NCBI GenBank assembly: GCA_047975215.1
Contig: JBKEDD010000129.1
Coordinates: forward strand, 1-64,000
Source: JAGRMG01 sp047975215
Lineage (GTDB): Bacteria; Pseudomonadota; Alphaproteobacteria; Rhodobacterales; Rhodobacteraceae
Length of the DNA: 64,000 nucleotides
Reading direction: 5' to 3'
A program made the translations under genes and the position numbers. The notes beneath the pieces are model-generated. The model did no database searches. It was given only the letters and a program-made list of their open reading frames with translations, and was not told the origin of the DNA. This document shows positions 36,996 to 45,817 of this stretch, one piece after another; position 1 is the first letter of the stretch, and each line of letters starts with the position of its first letter.

Positions 36996-39900
36996 ATGAG
37001 TACCCCGAAAATCTCGCTGGACGACCGGTTCGACCTGGAGAAATCCCCCGTCCTGCTGAACGGCACCCAGGCGCTGGTGCGGTTGATGCTGATGCAGAAG
37101 GCCCGCGACCGCGCCGCCGGGCACAACACGGCGGGTCTTGTGACGGGTTATCGCGGTTCGCCCCTGGGTGCCGTCGACTTGCAGATGACACGGGCCGCCC
37201 GGCATCTGGGGGTAAGCGACATCACCTTTCAGCCGGGGCTGAACGAGGACCTGGCCGCCACGGCGCTTTGGGGCAGCCAGCAGGCGGAACTGCGCGGCGA
37301 AGGCCGGTATGACGGCGTGTTCGGTCTCTGGTACGGCAAGGGGCCGGGGGTGGACCGGTCGGGCGATGCGATCCGCCATGCCAACAACGCGGGCACCTCG
37401 GCCCTTGGCGGTGTGTTGATGGCGATGGGCGACGATCACACCGGCGAAAGCTCGACCGTGCTGCACCAGTCCGAATGGGCGCTGATGGACGCCTATCTGC
37501 CGATTCTCAGCCCGGCCGGGGTGCAGGAGATTCTCGATTTCGGCATCTACGGCTTTGCCCTGTCGCGGTTTTCCGGGCTCTGGGTCGGGCTGAAGACGAT
37601 GAAGGACACGATCGAGGTTACATCGGTCGTCGATGGCAGCGCGGACCGGATGCAACTGGTCGCGCCCGAATTCGACATGCCGCCGGGCGGTCTGAACATT
37701 CGCCTGGTCGATGACCGCGTCGCACAGGAGGCGCGCATCATCGACTACAAGCGGTTCGCCGCCGAGGCCTTCAGCCACGCCAACGGTATCGACCGGCGCG
37801 TGTGGGGCAGGGCGGGTGCCAAGATCGGCCTGGTCGCGGCGGGCAAGAACTGGCTCGACCTGCAACATGCGCTGTCGCTTCTGCATATCGACGCCGCCGA
37901 GGCCGAGCGCCTGGGCCTCACCACCTACAAGATCGGCCAGACCTTCCCGCTGGACATGAAGGGCTTTCACGACTGGGCGGAAGGGCTGGATCTGATCGTC
38001 GTGATCGAGGAAAAGCGCAAGCTGATCGAGGTGCAGATCAAGGAGGCGCTGTTTGACGACCGCCGGGGCCGGCGCGTCTATGGCTGGTACAAGCGCGGTG
38101 CCGGCGGCATGCATGACGAGGAACTGTTCCCGACCCGCTGGGCGCTGGACCCGATCATGATCGCGGAAAAGCTGGGCGGCATCCTGGTCGAGGAGGGGCG
38201 CGAAACCGATAGCATCCGCGCCGGGCTGGCCACGCTGGCCGAGGCGCGCCGTGCCGACAACGCCGAGGAAATCGCCAGCCGCCTGCCGTATTTCTGCTCG
38301 GGCTGTCCGCACAACACCGGAACGAAGGTGCCCGAGGGCAGCCGCGCCTATGCCGGGATCGGCTGTCACTTCATGGCGCAATGGATGGATCGCAACACCC
38401 TGGGGTTCACCCATATGGGCGCCGAAGGCGCCAACTGGATCGGCGAGGCGCCGTTTTCGACCCGCAACCATGTGTTTCAGAACCTGGGAGACGGCACCTA
38501 CAACCATTCGGGCGTGCAGGCGATCCGCGCCGCCCTGGCCGCGGGAACCAACATCACCTACAAGATCCTCTATAACGACGCCGTCGCCATGACCGGCGGC
38601 CAGACCAACGAGGGCGGGCTTGGTCCCGCCCGCATCGCCGCCGAACTGAAGGCGATGGGCGTGAAACATCTGGCCGTCGTGCATGACGAGAAGGAAGACG
38701 TGGATCGCAAGGACTATCCCGGCGGCATCGAATTCCACACCCGCGACAAGCTGATGAACGTGCAGCGCGAATTTGCCGGCCACGAGGGCGTTTCGGCCAT
38801 CGTCTATGTCCAGACCTGCGCCGCCGAGAAGCGCCGCCGCCGCAAGCGCGGCGCCTTCCCCGACCCCGACAAGCGGGTGTTCATCAATACCGATGTCTGC
38901 GAGGGCTGCGGCGACTGCGGCGTGCAGTCCAACTGCGTCTCGGTCGTGCCCACGGAAACCGAGCTGGGGCGCAAGCGCGCCATCGACCAGTCGTCCTGCA
39001 ACAAGGATTACTCCTGCGTGAAAGGGTTCTGCCCGTCTTTCGTGACGTTGCGGGGCGCGAGCCTGCGCAGCGAGGCGACGACCGATCTGGACCTGCCGCA
39101 TCTGCCGCTGCCTGATCTGCCGCTGATCGAGGGCACCCATAACGTCGTCATTACCGGGGTCGGCGGTACCGGGGTCGTGACCATCGGCGCGGTGCTCGCG
39201 CAGGCCGCGCAGATCGACGGCAAGGGTGCGGGCATGATGGAAATGGCCGGCCTGGCGCAGAAGGGCGGGGCGGTCCATATCCACTGCCGCCTGGCCAACC
39301 GCCCCGAGGACATCAGCGCTATCCGCGTCGCCACAGGCGAGGCGCACGCGCTGATCGGCGGCGACCTCGTGGTCAGCGCCGGCGCCAGGACACTGGGCCT
39401 GACCCGCACCGGCAAGACCGGCGCGGTGGTCAACAGCCACGAGATCATCACCGGCGACTTCACCCGCAACACCGAATTCACGATTCCCACCGACCGGCTG
39501 GCGCTGGCGCTCGAGGCGCGGCTGAAAGACGGGCTGAGCCTGTTTGACGCTTCGGACCTGGCACGCGCGACGCTGGGCGATTCGATCTATTCAAACATGA
39601 TGGTGTTCGGCGGGGCATGGCAGCGCGGGTTGATCCCGCTGAGCCACGATTCCATCGTGCGGGCCATCGAACTGAACGGCGCCGCGGTAGAACGCAACCT
39701 TCGCGCCTTCGAAATCGGCCGCTGGGCGGTGCTGCACCCCGAAGACGCCGCGGCGATCCTGAAACCGGCCGCCGTGGCCGGGTTGCCGCGAACGCACGAG
39801 GACCGGATCGCGTACCGGGCCGAACATCTGACGGCCTATCAGGGCAAGCGCCTGGCGAAACGCTATCGCAAGCTGGTGGACTCAGTCGCCGATGGCGAAC

Positions 39901-40418
39901 TGCAGGAGGCGGTGGCAAGAGGCTATCACAAGCTGCTGGCCTACAAGGACGAATACGAGGTGGCGCGCCTGTTGCTGAACAGCCGCGACAAGGCGGCGGC
40001 CGAGTTCGACGGCGATTTCACCATGACCTTCCACCTGGCGCCCCCCATCCTTGGCGGCAAGGGGCCGGACGGGCGGCCCAGGAAACGCGAATTCGGTGAA
40101 TGGATGCTGCGCCCGCTGCGACTGCTGGCACGCATGAAGGCGCTGCGCGGCAGTCCGTTCGATCCCTTCGGCTATTTCGCCGAACGGCGCATGGAACGTG
40201 CGCTGATCCGCCAGTACGAGGCCGACATGAAAGAGGTTCTGCCCAAGGTCGCGCCGGAAAACCGCGATATCGTTCTGGCGTTGGCGGCATTGCCGCTGGA
40301 CATACGCGGCTTTGGCCCGGTCAAGCAGGCGAATGCGGCGAAAGCTGCGAAGCGGCGCGACGAACTGCTTGAGGCATTCCGTCAGGGTGGACCCGAGATG
40401 CGCAAGGCGGCCGAATAG
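36996..40418 (+). CDS. Indolepyruvate ferredoxin oxidoreductase, fused subunits
   Basis: 1140 residues. It oxidatively decarboxylates aryl- or branched-chain 2-oxo acids to acyl-CoA. The parts in order are: pyrimidine/core-type domain (about 20-240), a linker and C-terminal-type domain (about 270-400), CSGCPHNTG, the ThDP-binding domain with GDGTYNHSG (about 495), an iron-sulfur segment CEGCGDCG plus later Cys residues (about 635-675), and the gamma domain (GVGGTGVVTIGAVLAQAA, about 710-900). The last 200 residues match the DUF6537 tail of aerobic alphaproteobacterial versions. The start has GGGAGG. Neighbour: divergent LysR. Confidence 0.93.
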   Translation: MSTPKISLDDRFDLEKSPVLLNGTQALVRLMLMQKARDRAAGHNTAGLVTGYRGSPLGAVDLQMTRAARHLGVSDITFQPGLNEDLAATALWGSQQAELRGEGRYDGVFGLWYGKGPGVDRSGDAIRHANNAGTSALGGVLMAMGDDHTGESSTVLHQSEWALMDAYLPILSPAGVQEILDFGIYGFALSRFSGLWVGLKTMKDTIEVTSVVDGSADRMQLVAPEFDMPPGGLNIRLVDDRVAQEARIIDYKRFAAEAFSHANGIDRRVWGRAGAKIGLVAAGKNWLDLQHALSLLHIDAAEAERLGLTTYKIGQTFPLDMKGFHDWAEGLDLIVVIEEKRKLIEVQIKEALFDDRRGRRVYGWYKRGAGGMHDEELFPTRWALDPIMIAEKLGGILVEEGRETDSIRAGLATLAEARRADNAEEIASRLPYFCSGCPHNTGTKVPEGSRAYAGIGCHFMAQWMDRNTLGFTHMGAEGANWIGEAPFSTRNHVFQNLGDGTYNHSGVQAIRAALAAGTNITYKILYNDAVAMTGGQTNEGGLGPARIAAELKAMGVKHLAVVHDEKEDVDRKDYPGGIEFHTRDKLMNVQREFAGHEGVSAIVYVQTCAAEKRRRRKRGAFPDPDKRVFINTDVCEGCGDCGVQSNCVSVVPTETELGRKRAIDQSSCNKDYSCVKGFCPSFVTLRGASLRSEATTDLDLPHLPLPDLPLIEGTHNVVITGVGGTGVVTIGAVLAQAAQIDGKGAGMMEMAGLAQKGGAVHIHCRLANRPEDISAIRVATGEAHALIGGDLVVSAGARTLGLTRTGKTGAVVNSHEIITGDFTRNTEFTIPTDRLALALEARLKDGLSLFDASDLARATLGDSIYSNMMVFGGAWQRGLIPLSHDSIVRAIELNGAAVERNLRAFEIGRWAVLHPEDAAAILKPAAVAGLPRTHEDRIAYRAEHLTAYQGKRLAKRYRKLVDSVADGELQEAVARGYHKLLAYKDEYEVARLLLNSRDKAAAEFDGDFTMTFHLAPPILGGKGPDGRPRKREFGEWMLRPLRLLARMKALRGSPFDPFGYFAERRMERALIRQYEADMKEVLPKVAPENRDIVLALAALPLDIRGFGPVKQANAAKAAKRRDELLEAFRQGGPEMRKAAE

Positions 40419-40438
40419 CGCGATTGCCGTCGGCACAG

Positions 40439-40463
40439 AAAAACCCCGGCAACCGTGCCGGGG
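40439..40463 (-). terminator. Terminator for the DUF882 gene
   Basis: Perfect 8-bp arms CCCCGGCA and TGCCGGGG with a 4-base loop; five A residues precede it on the plus strand, giving a U tract on the minus strand. It also sits 21 bp after the oxidoreductase stop and may work in both directions. Confidence 0.65.
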
Positions 40464-40515
40464 TAGTCGGGATCAGCGTAAGGCTTTGGCCTGCAAATTC
40501 GGTATGGCGGCGCGC

Positions 40516-41085
40516 TCAGCCGCCCCAGCTACGAACCACGCCGCAATCCATATGCACGAAATCCGAGCGCGAGTAGCGTCCGACGCCGCCGGCGCGGCAT
40601 GCCATCGCGGCCTTGGCCATCTGGTTGACCGAACGCGAACCCAGCCGCAGATCGGCGGCCTGGCCCTTCATGTGCAGCGAATTCTTGGCGACCCCGCGCG
40701 AACGTGACCGCAGCATCGCGTTGGTCTGGGGGCTGCGATAGCCCGACAACAGCATGTAGGGTTCGTTGACATCCAGAAGGTTATGCGCCGCCGCCATGAT
40801 GTCGATGGTGCGCAGGTCGATGGCCTTGATCTGGTCGGTGCGCCAGTCGCGCATGAAGTGATGCACTTCCTTGACCGCATCCTTGATGTAGTCGCCGTCG
40901 ATCCAGTAGATCATGTCGAGGCGTTCGCCGGTACGGCCCGAATACATGCGTATGCGGCGAATGTCGCCACCCCCCCTGAGAAAGCCCGCCGCGCTGGAGT
41001 ATGTCGGTGCCGCCGCTACTGCCGTTGCCGCGAATGCGCCGAGCAGCGCCCGGCGGGTCATGCCCGAGTTGCTGATTTCTGCCAT
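40516..41085 (-). CDS. DUF882 (YcbK-like) exported peptidase-type protein
   Basis: 189 residues. A twin-arginine-like signal, TRRALLGAFAATAVAAAP (9-26), precedes a peptidase M15-like domain with the motif LLSGYRSPQTN, SLHMKGQAADLR (His and Asp zinc ligands) and DFVHMDCG. YcbK/MepK cleaves peptidoglycan cross-links in E. coli. It diverges from an L,D-transpeptidase gene, a pairing that also occurs in E. coli (ycbK next to ycbB) and suggests joint cell-wall remodelling. Confidence 0.9.
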   Translation of the reverse strand: MAEISNSGMTRRALLGAFAATAVAAAPTYSSAAGFLRGGGDIRRIRMYSGRTGERLDMIYWIDGDYIKDAVKEVHHFMRDWRTDQIKAIDLRTIDIMAAAHNLLDVNEPYMLLSGYRSPQTNAMLRSRSRGVAKNSLHMKGQAADLRLGSRSVNQMAKAAMACRAGGVGRYSRSDFVHMDCGVVRSWGG

Positions 41086-41500
41086 GATTATTGCGCCGTC
41101 CCGTACGCTGTTTCCTGCCCGCGCCTGATGTTACAGGCGCATCTCATTTCATCCATCCCCAGTTATGCAATCTCTATGCCACAGCTTGATTCGTCCGCCA
41201 AGCACCGAGTTATTTGAGTTGTAAGTAAGGGGAATTTTCGGCGATTTTTTGCGCAAACGGACCCGTCCGGCGGCGCGGCGCCACCCGGTAAGGGCACAGC
41301 CGCGCCGGAAAGATGCCACCCCGTCCACGGGACGGCGGCAATGCGATGCAACCTTGCATCAGGCGATCGCGGAGCGGCCGACCTGTCCCGATTGTGAATG
41401 GACATTGCGCGCCTGGCTTTTCAAGATCGGGGACCAACACGTTCGGGCCGGGCATTGCCGCAACGGTCATGCCGGGATCGCCGGCGCAAGAGGTTTGTGC
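41086..41500. other. 415-bp divergent intergenic region (DUF882 / L,D-transpeptidase)
   Basis: No gene is supported. It contains a hairpin GCGCCTG-N6-CAGGCGC (41121-41140) in the DUF882 leader, an AT-richer stretch near 41160-41255 that probably holds both promoters, a CCGTCC-N3-GGACGG repeat and the palindrome at 41345-41360. An open frame continuous with the transpeptidase reaches back to 41249 but lacks conservation. Confidence 0.6.
41345..41360. promoter_or_regulatory. 16-bp palindrome upstream of the L,D-transpeptidase
   Basis: GATGCAA-CC-TTGCATC has perfect 7-bp arms and lies 140 bp before the ATG at 41501. Its size and symmetry suit a dimeric repressor; the factor is unknown. Confidence 0.4.
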
Positions 41501-43111
41501 ATGAATTCGATTTCACGTTTCCGATTTGCCAGTGTGCTGGCGTCAATGTTGTCGGCGCTTGCCGTGCTGGTGGCCACGCCCGCCGCCGCGCAAGTCACGG
41601 CGTTCAAGCAGGCGGTGGCCGAGGCTGCCTCGGCCGACCCTGCCATCGCCGCCTTCTATCGCAACAACGGTTACGAGCCGGTCTGGACCGCCGAGGGCGA
41701 TGCTGCCCGGGCGCGGCGCGCCGCGCTCCTGGATGCGCTCTCGGGCGCGGGGGCGCATGGGCTGCCGCTGGACCGCTACGACCCCGGCGCGCTGATGCAG
41801 CAGATGCGCGCGGTGCGCACCACCCGCGATCTCGGGCTGGCCGAAGTGGCGCTAAGCCGCGCCTTCGCAGGTTACGCCCGCGACGTGCAATCGGGAATTC
41901 TCACGCCCTCGCGCGTGGATGAGGGGATCGTTCGCGAGGTTCATCATGTAGACACCGCCGCGCAGTTGGCAGGGCTTGCCGCCGCGCCCGGGCCATCGGC
42001 CTACATGCGCCGGCTGGCGCCGCGAACCGCCGAATACCGGGCGCTGATGAAACAGAAGATGCGTCTTGAAGATCTGATTGCCGGCGGCGGCTGGGGCCCC
42101 GCGGTGCCGGGCGGAAAGTATTCGCCGGGCGATACGGGCGAGGGCGTCATCGCCTTGCGCGACCGGCTGATCCGCATGGGCTATCTCGATCGCAGCGTCG
42201 CACGCGACTACGACGGCGCGCTTACCTCCGCGGTGCAACGGTTCCAGATCGAACACGGGCTTGATTCCGACGGCGTTGCCGGACCGGGCACCATCGAGGA
42301 AATCAACGTGGCGCCGCGGGAGCGGCTCAAATCCGTGATCGTGGCGATGGAGCGCGAACGCTGGCTGGGCGACGACCGCGGCGACCGGCACATTCTGGTC
42401 AACCTCACCGACTTCACCGCCAAGATCGTCGATCACGGGCAGGTCACGTTCCGCACCCGCTCGGTCGTCGGCAAGAACGTGTCCACGCATCGAAGCCCCG
42501 AGTTCTCGGACGTGATGGAGCACATGATCGTCAACCCAAGCTGGCATGTGCCGCGTTCGATCATGACCAGCGAGTACCTGCCGCAGTTGCAGCGCAACCC
42601 CGGCGCCGCCAGCCACCTTATCATCACGGACAGCCGCGGCCGGCGCGTCGACCGGGGTTCGGTGGATTTCACCCAGTTCAACAGGCGCAACTTTCCCTTC
42701 GACATGCGCCAGCCGCCGGGGTCGCGCAACGCGCTGGGCCGCGTGAAGTTCATGTTCCCCAACAAGTACAATATCTATCTTCACGATACGCCGCAAAAGG
42801 CACTGTTCCAGCGTGAGACGCGCGCCTACAGCCATGGCTGCATCCGGCTGGCCGATCCGTTCGATTTTGCCTATGCGATCCTCGACCGCCAGACCGAAGA
42901 TCCGCGCGGTTATTTTCATCGCGTGCTGGATTCGGGCCGCGAAACCAAGGTCGAGCTTGAGCGCAAGATACCCGTGCACATCATCTATCGCACCGCCTTC
43001 ACCACGCCACGCGGGCAGATCGAGTTCCGGCGCGATGTCTACGGGCGCGACGCGCGGATTTGGGATGCGCTGCAACGCGCGGGGGTGGCCCTGCCGTCGG
43101 TTCAGGGGTAA
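41501..43111 (+). CDS. YcbB-type L,D-transpeptidase
   Basis: 536 residues. A signal peptide (1-31, ending TPAAAQ) is followed by a scaffold domain, a peptidoglycan-binding domain (SPGDTGEGVIALRDRL to DGVAGPGTIEEINV, about 205-270) and the YkuD catalytic domain with the SHGCIRL motif (catalytic C about 447). It forms 3-3 cross-links in peptidoglycan or attaches other molecules. It is divergent from the DUF882 hydrolase gene. The lpxD start follows 36 bp later. Confidence 0.93.
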   Translation: MNSISRFRFASVLASMLSALAVLVATPAAAQVTAFKQAVAEAASADPAIAAFYRNNGYEPVWTAEGDAARARRAALLDALSGAGAHGLPLDRYDPGALMQQMRAVRTTRDLGLAEVALSRAFAGYARDVQSGILTPSRVDEGIVREVHHVDTAAQLAGLAAAPGPSAYMRRLAPRTAEYRALMKQKMRLEDLIAGGGWGPAVPGGKYSPGDTGEGVIALRDRLIRMGYLDRSVARDYDGALTSAVQRFQIEHGLDSDGVAGPGTIEEINVAPRERLKSVIVAMERERWLGDDRGDRHILVNLTDFTAKIVDHGQVTFRTRSVVGKNVSTHRSPEFSDVMEHMIVNPSWHVPRSIMTSEYLPQLQRNPGAASHLIITDSRGRRVDRGSVDFTQFNRRNFPFDMRQPPGSRNALGRVKFMFPNKYNIYLHDTPQKALFQRETRAYSHGCIRLADPFDFAYAILDRQTEDPRGYFHRVLDSGRETKVELERKIPVHIIYRTAFTTPRGQIEFRRDVYGRDARIWDALQRAGVALPSVQG

Positions 43112-43147
43112 TCACTGGGGCCAGTGACCGCGACGGGGGCCCCAGGG

Positions 43148-44239
43148 ATGCGCTTTACCATACTGCAAATTGCCACGGCGCTGGGTGCCGAGGCCGAGGG
43201 CGATACCGGACTGACCGTGACCGCGGCCCGCGAACCGGGCGATGCCGGCCCGGACGAACTGGCGCTGGCGATGTCGCCGAAATATGCCGAGGCGCTGGGG
43301 CACGGGCAGGCGCGCGCCGCTATCGTCTGGCCCGGCGCCGACTGGCGCGCGATGGGCTTGCGCGCCGCGATCTTCGCACCACGCCCGCGCATGGCAATGG
43401 CCGGGCTGACGGCGATGCTTGATCCGGGGCAGCATTTCGCGCCCCTTGTTCATCCCTCTGCGGTGATCGACGAAACCGCCGTTCTGGGCGAGGGCGTGAG
43501 CATCGGGCCGCTGGCGGTGATCGGGCCGCGCGCCCGCATCGGGGCGGGCTCGGTGATCGGCCCGCAGGCCCATATCGGCGCCGATGCGCGCCTGGGCGAG
43601 GGCGCCTTTCTGCGCGAGTCGGTCAGTATCGGCGCCCGCGCGCATATCGGGGCGCGCTTTGTCGCCCAGCCCGGCGCGCGGATCGGGTCGGACGGCTTTT
43701 CGTTTGTCACGCCGGAGATCTCGGGGGTCGAGAATGCGCGCAAGTCGATGGGCGATGCGGGCGGCGCCAAGCCGCAAAGCTGGATGCGTATCCATTCGCT
43801 TGGCGCGGTGCGGATCGGCGACGATGTCGAGATCGGGGCCAACAGCTGCATCGACAACGGCACGATTCGCGACACGGTGATCGGCGATGGCTGCAAGCTC
43901 GACAATCTCGTTCATGTGGGTCACAACGTGCACACAGGGCGCGACTGCCTGTTCGCGGGCCACACCGGCATTTCCGGTTCGGTCGAGATCGGCAATCATG
44001 TGGTGATGGGCGGCCAGGTCGGCGTCGTGGACAACATATTCATCGGCGATGGCGCGGTCATCGCGGGCGGTACCAAGGTGCTGTCGAATGTCCCGGCGGG
44101 GCGGGTGATGATGGGGTATCCGGCGGTGAAGATGGACATCAACACCGAAATCTACAAGGCGCAGCGCCGGTTGCCGCGTCTTCTGCGCGACATAGAGGCG
44201 CTGAAAAAGGCGGTTTTCAAACCCGGACCGAGCGGGTAA
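43148..44239 (+). CDS. lpxD: UDP-3-O-acyl-glucosamine N-acyltransferase LpxD
   Basis: 363 residues. It adds the second 3-hydroxyacyl chain in lipid A synthesis using acyl-ACP. A uridine-binding N-terminal domain (1-100, FTILQIATALG) precedes a left-handed beta helix with many hexapeptide repeats (IGPLAV, IGPRAR, IGAGSV and so on). The catalytic region NLVHVGHNV (H256/H259) and the C-terminal helices are present. ATG at 43148 is used; a GTG 24 bases upstream is in frame. It is not next to bamA, fabZ or lpxA, but beside an acyl carrier protein and a ketosynthase. Confidence 0.92.
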   Translation: MRFTILQIATALGAEAEGDTGLTVTAAREPGDAGPDELALAMSPKYAEALGHGQARAAIVWPGADWRAMGLRAAIFAPRPRMAMAGLTAMLDPGQHFAPLVHPSAVIDETAVLGEGVSIGPLAVIGPRARIGAGSVIGPQAHIGADARLGEGAFLRESVSIGARAHIGARFVAQPGARIGSDGFSFVTPEISGVENARKSMGDAGGAKPQSWMRIHSLGAVRIGDDVEIGANSCIDNGTIRDTVIGDGCKLDNLVHVGHNVHTGRDCLFAGHTGISGSVEIGNHVVMGGQVGVVDNIFIGDGAVIAGGTKVLSNVPAGRVMMGYPAVKMDINTEIYKAQRRLPRLLRDIEALKKAVFKPGPSG

Positions 44240-44272
44240 ATCGGCGCCGACGGGCAAGTTCAGAGGGACGCC

Positions 44273-44530
44273 ATGAGCATCCGCGACAAGGTCATCGCCA
44301 TCATCGCCGCGCAGGCGGTTCTGGAGCCGTCCGACGTGACCCCGGACAGCACGCTTGAGGATCTTGGCATCGACAGCCTCGGCCTTGTCGAGAGCATATT
44401 CGCCATCGAGGAAGCCTTCGATATCACGGTCCCGTTCAACGCCAACGCCCCCGATGCCGGCGATTTCGACATTTCCAGTGTCGCTTCGATCATCGCCGGA
44501 ATCGAGCGGCTGGTCAGGGAACAGGCGTGA
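44273..44530 (+). CDS. Dedicated acyl carrier protein
   Basis: 85 residues, acidic, with the phosphopantetheine site GIDSLGLVE (S35). It differs from housekeeping AcpP (which has DSLDTVE) and is linked to lpxD (33 bp upstream) and a ketosynthase (24 bp downstream). It probably carries a special acyl chain, possibly for lipid A. Ribosome site AGAGGGACG. Confidence 0.88.
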   Translation: MSIRDKVIAIIAAQAVLEPSDVTPDSTLEDLGIDSLGLVESIFAIEEAFDITVPFNANAPDAGDFDISSVASIIAGIERLVREQA

Positions 44531-44554
44531 TGACGTGCGGCCGGGGGTGATGGC

Positions 44555-45763
44555 GTGAAACGCGTGGTCATTACCGGGGCCGGCACCATCAACGCGCTGG
44601 GCCATTCGGTGCCCGAAACGCTCGAGGCGATGCGCGAGGGACGATGCGGTATCGGCCCTCTCGAATTCCGCGATGTCGAACGCCTGTCGATCCAGATCGG
44701 CGGTCAGGTGCGCGGTTTCGGCGCCGAGGGCCGCTTCAACCGCCAGCAGATGACGCTTTATGACCGATTCACCCAGTTCACCCTGGCCGCCGCCAGAGAG
44801 GCGCTGGCGCAGGCCGGGCTGGAATTCAGCGGCGAGCTCAGCGCGAAATCCGGGGTGGTCCTGGGAACAGCCGGCGGCGGCGTCAGCACATGGGACGACA
44901 ATTACCGCAGCGTCTACGAAGACGGCAAGAACCGGGTGCATCCCTTTGTCGTGCCCAAGCTGATGAACAATGCCGCCGCCAGCCATGTCAGCATGGAATA
45001 CAACCTCAAGGGGCCGTCCTTCACGGTCTCGACGGCCTGCGCCTCGTCCAATCACGCGATGGCGCTTGCCTTTCAGATGGTCCGTTCGGGCATGGCGCCG
45101 GCGATGGTCACGGGCGGTTCGGAATCGATGCTGTGTTTCGGCGGCGTGAAGGCGTGGGAGGGGCTGCGGGTGATGTCCAAGGATGCCTGCCGGCCGTTTT
45201 CGGCGAACCGTAACGGCATGGTACAGGGCGAGGGCGCGGGCGTTTTCGTGTTCGAGGACTACGAACATGCCCGCAAGCGCGGCGCCGATATCCTTGCCGA
45301 GGTGGTCGGGTTCGCAATGTCTTCGGACGCGGCCGATATCGTGATGCCCTCCAAACAGGGCGCGGCACGGGCGATGGCTGGCGCACTGGCCGATGCCGGG
45401 GTCGAGTCGGGCCGCGTTGGATATATCAATGCCCACGGCACCGGCACCACCGCCAATGACAAGACCGAATGCGCTGCGGTGGCGGACGTGTTTGGCCCGC
45501 ATGCCGACCGGCTGATGATCTCATCGACGAAATCAATGCATGGCCACCTGATCGGGGGTACCGGCGCGGTCGAGCTTCTGGCCTGCATCATGGCGGTGCG
45601 CGACGGCGTCATCGCCCCGACCATCGGCTATCAGGAACCCGACCCCGAATGCGCGCTGGACGTTGTTCCCAACGAGGCGCGCGAGGCGGCGGTCGATGTC
45701 GCGCTGTCCAACGCATTCGCCTTTGGCGGGCTGAACGCGGTGCTGGCGGTGGCCAGGGTCTGA
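44555..45763 (+). CDS. Beta-ketoacyl-ACP synthase (FabF-like)
   Basis: 402 residues with the thiolase fold and the Cys-His-His triad of KAS I/II: C162 in STACASSN, His in NAHGTGT and His in KSMHGHLIGG. It elongates acyl-ACP by condensation with malonyl-ACP. The start is GTG (MKRVVITGAG). Its position after a dedicated ACP and lpxD suggests it makes a specialised fatty acid; a housekeeping fabF is expected elsewhere beside acpP. Confidence 0.92.
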   Translation: MKRVVITGAGTINALGHSVPETLEAMREGRCGIGPLEFRDVERLSIQIGGQVRGFGAEGRFNRQQMTLYDRFTQFTLAAAREALAQAGLEFSGELSAKSGVVLGTAGGGVSTWDDNYRSVYEDGKNRVHPFVVPKLMNNAAASHVSMEYNLKGPSFTVSTACASSNHAMALAFQMVRSGMAPAMVTGGSESMLCFGGVKAWEGLRVMSKDACRPFSANRNGMVQGEGAGVFVFEDYEHARKRGADILAEVVGFAMSSDAADIVMPSKQGAARAMAGALADAGVESGRVGYINAHGTGTTANDKTECAAVADVFGPHADRLMISSTKSMHGHLIGGTGAVELLACIMAVRDGVIAPTIGYQEPDPECALDVVPNEAREAAVDVALSNAFAFGGLNAVLAVARV

Positions 45764-45817
45764 ACGGCAAACGCCGCCGGCCGGGCCGACGGCGCGAAAG
45801 ACGGCACGCTGCGCCTG

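Noticed and set aside
36978..39440. An 820-codon minus-strand frame opposite the indolepyruvate oxidoreductase
   Set aside because: It is a mirror frame of a clearly recognised gene in high-GC DNA; its translation is rich in Arg, Gly and His and matches no family.
41249..41500. In-frame upstream extension of the L,D-transpeptidase with several cysteines
   Set aside because: It would place 84 unconserved residues before an obvious signal peptide at 41501.
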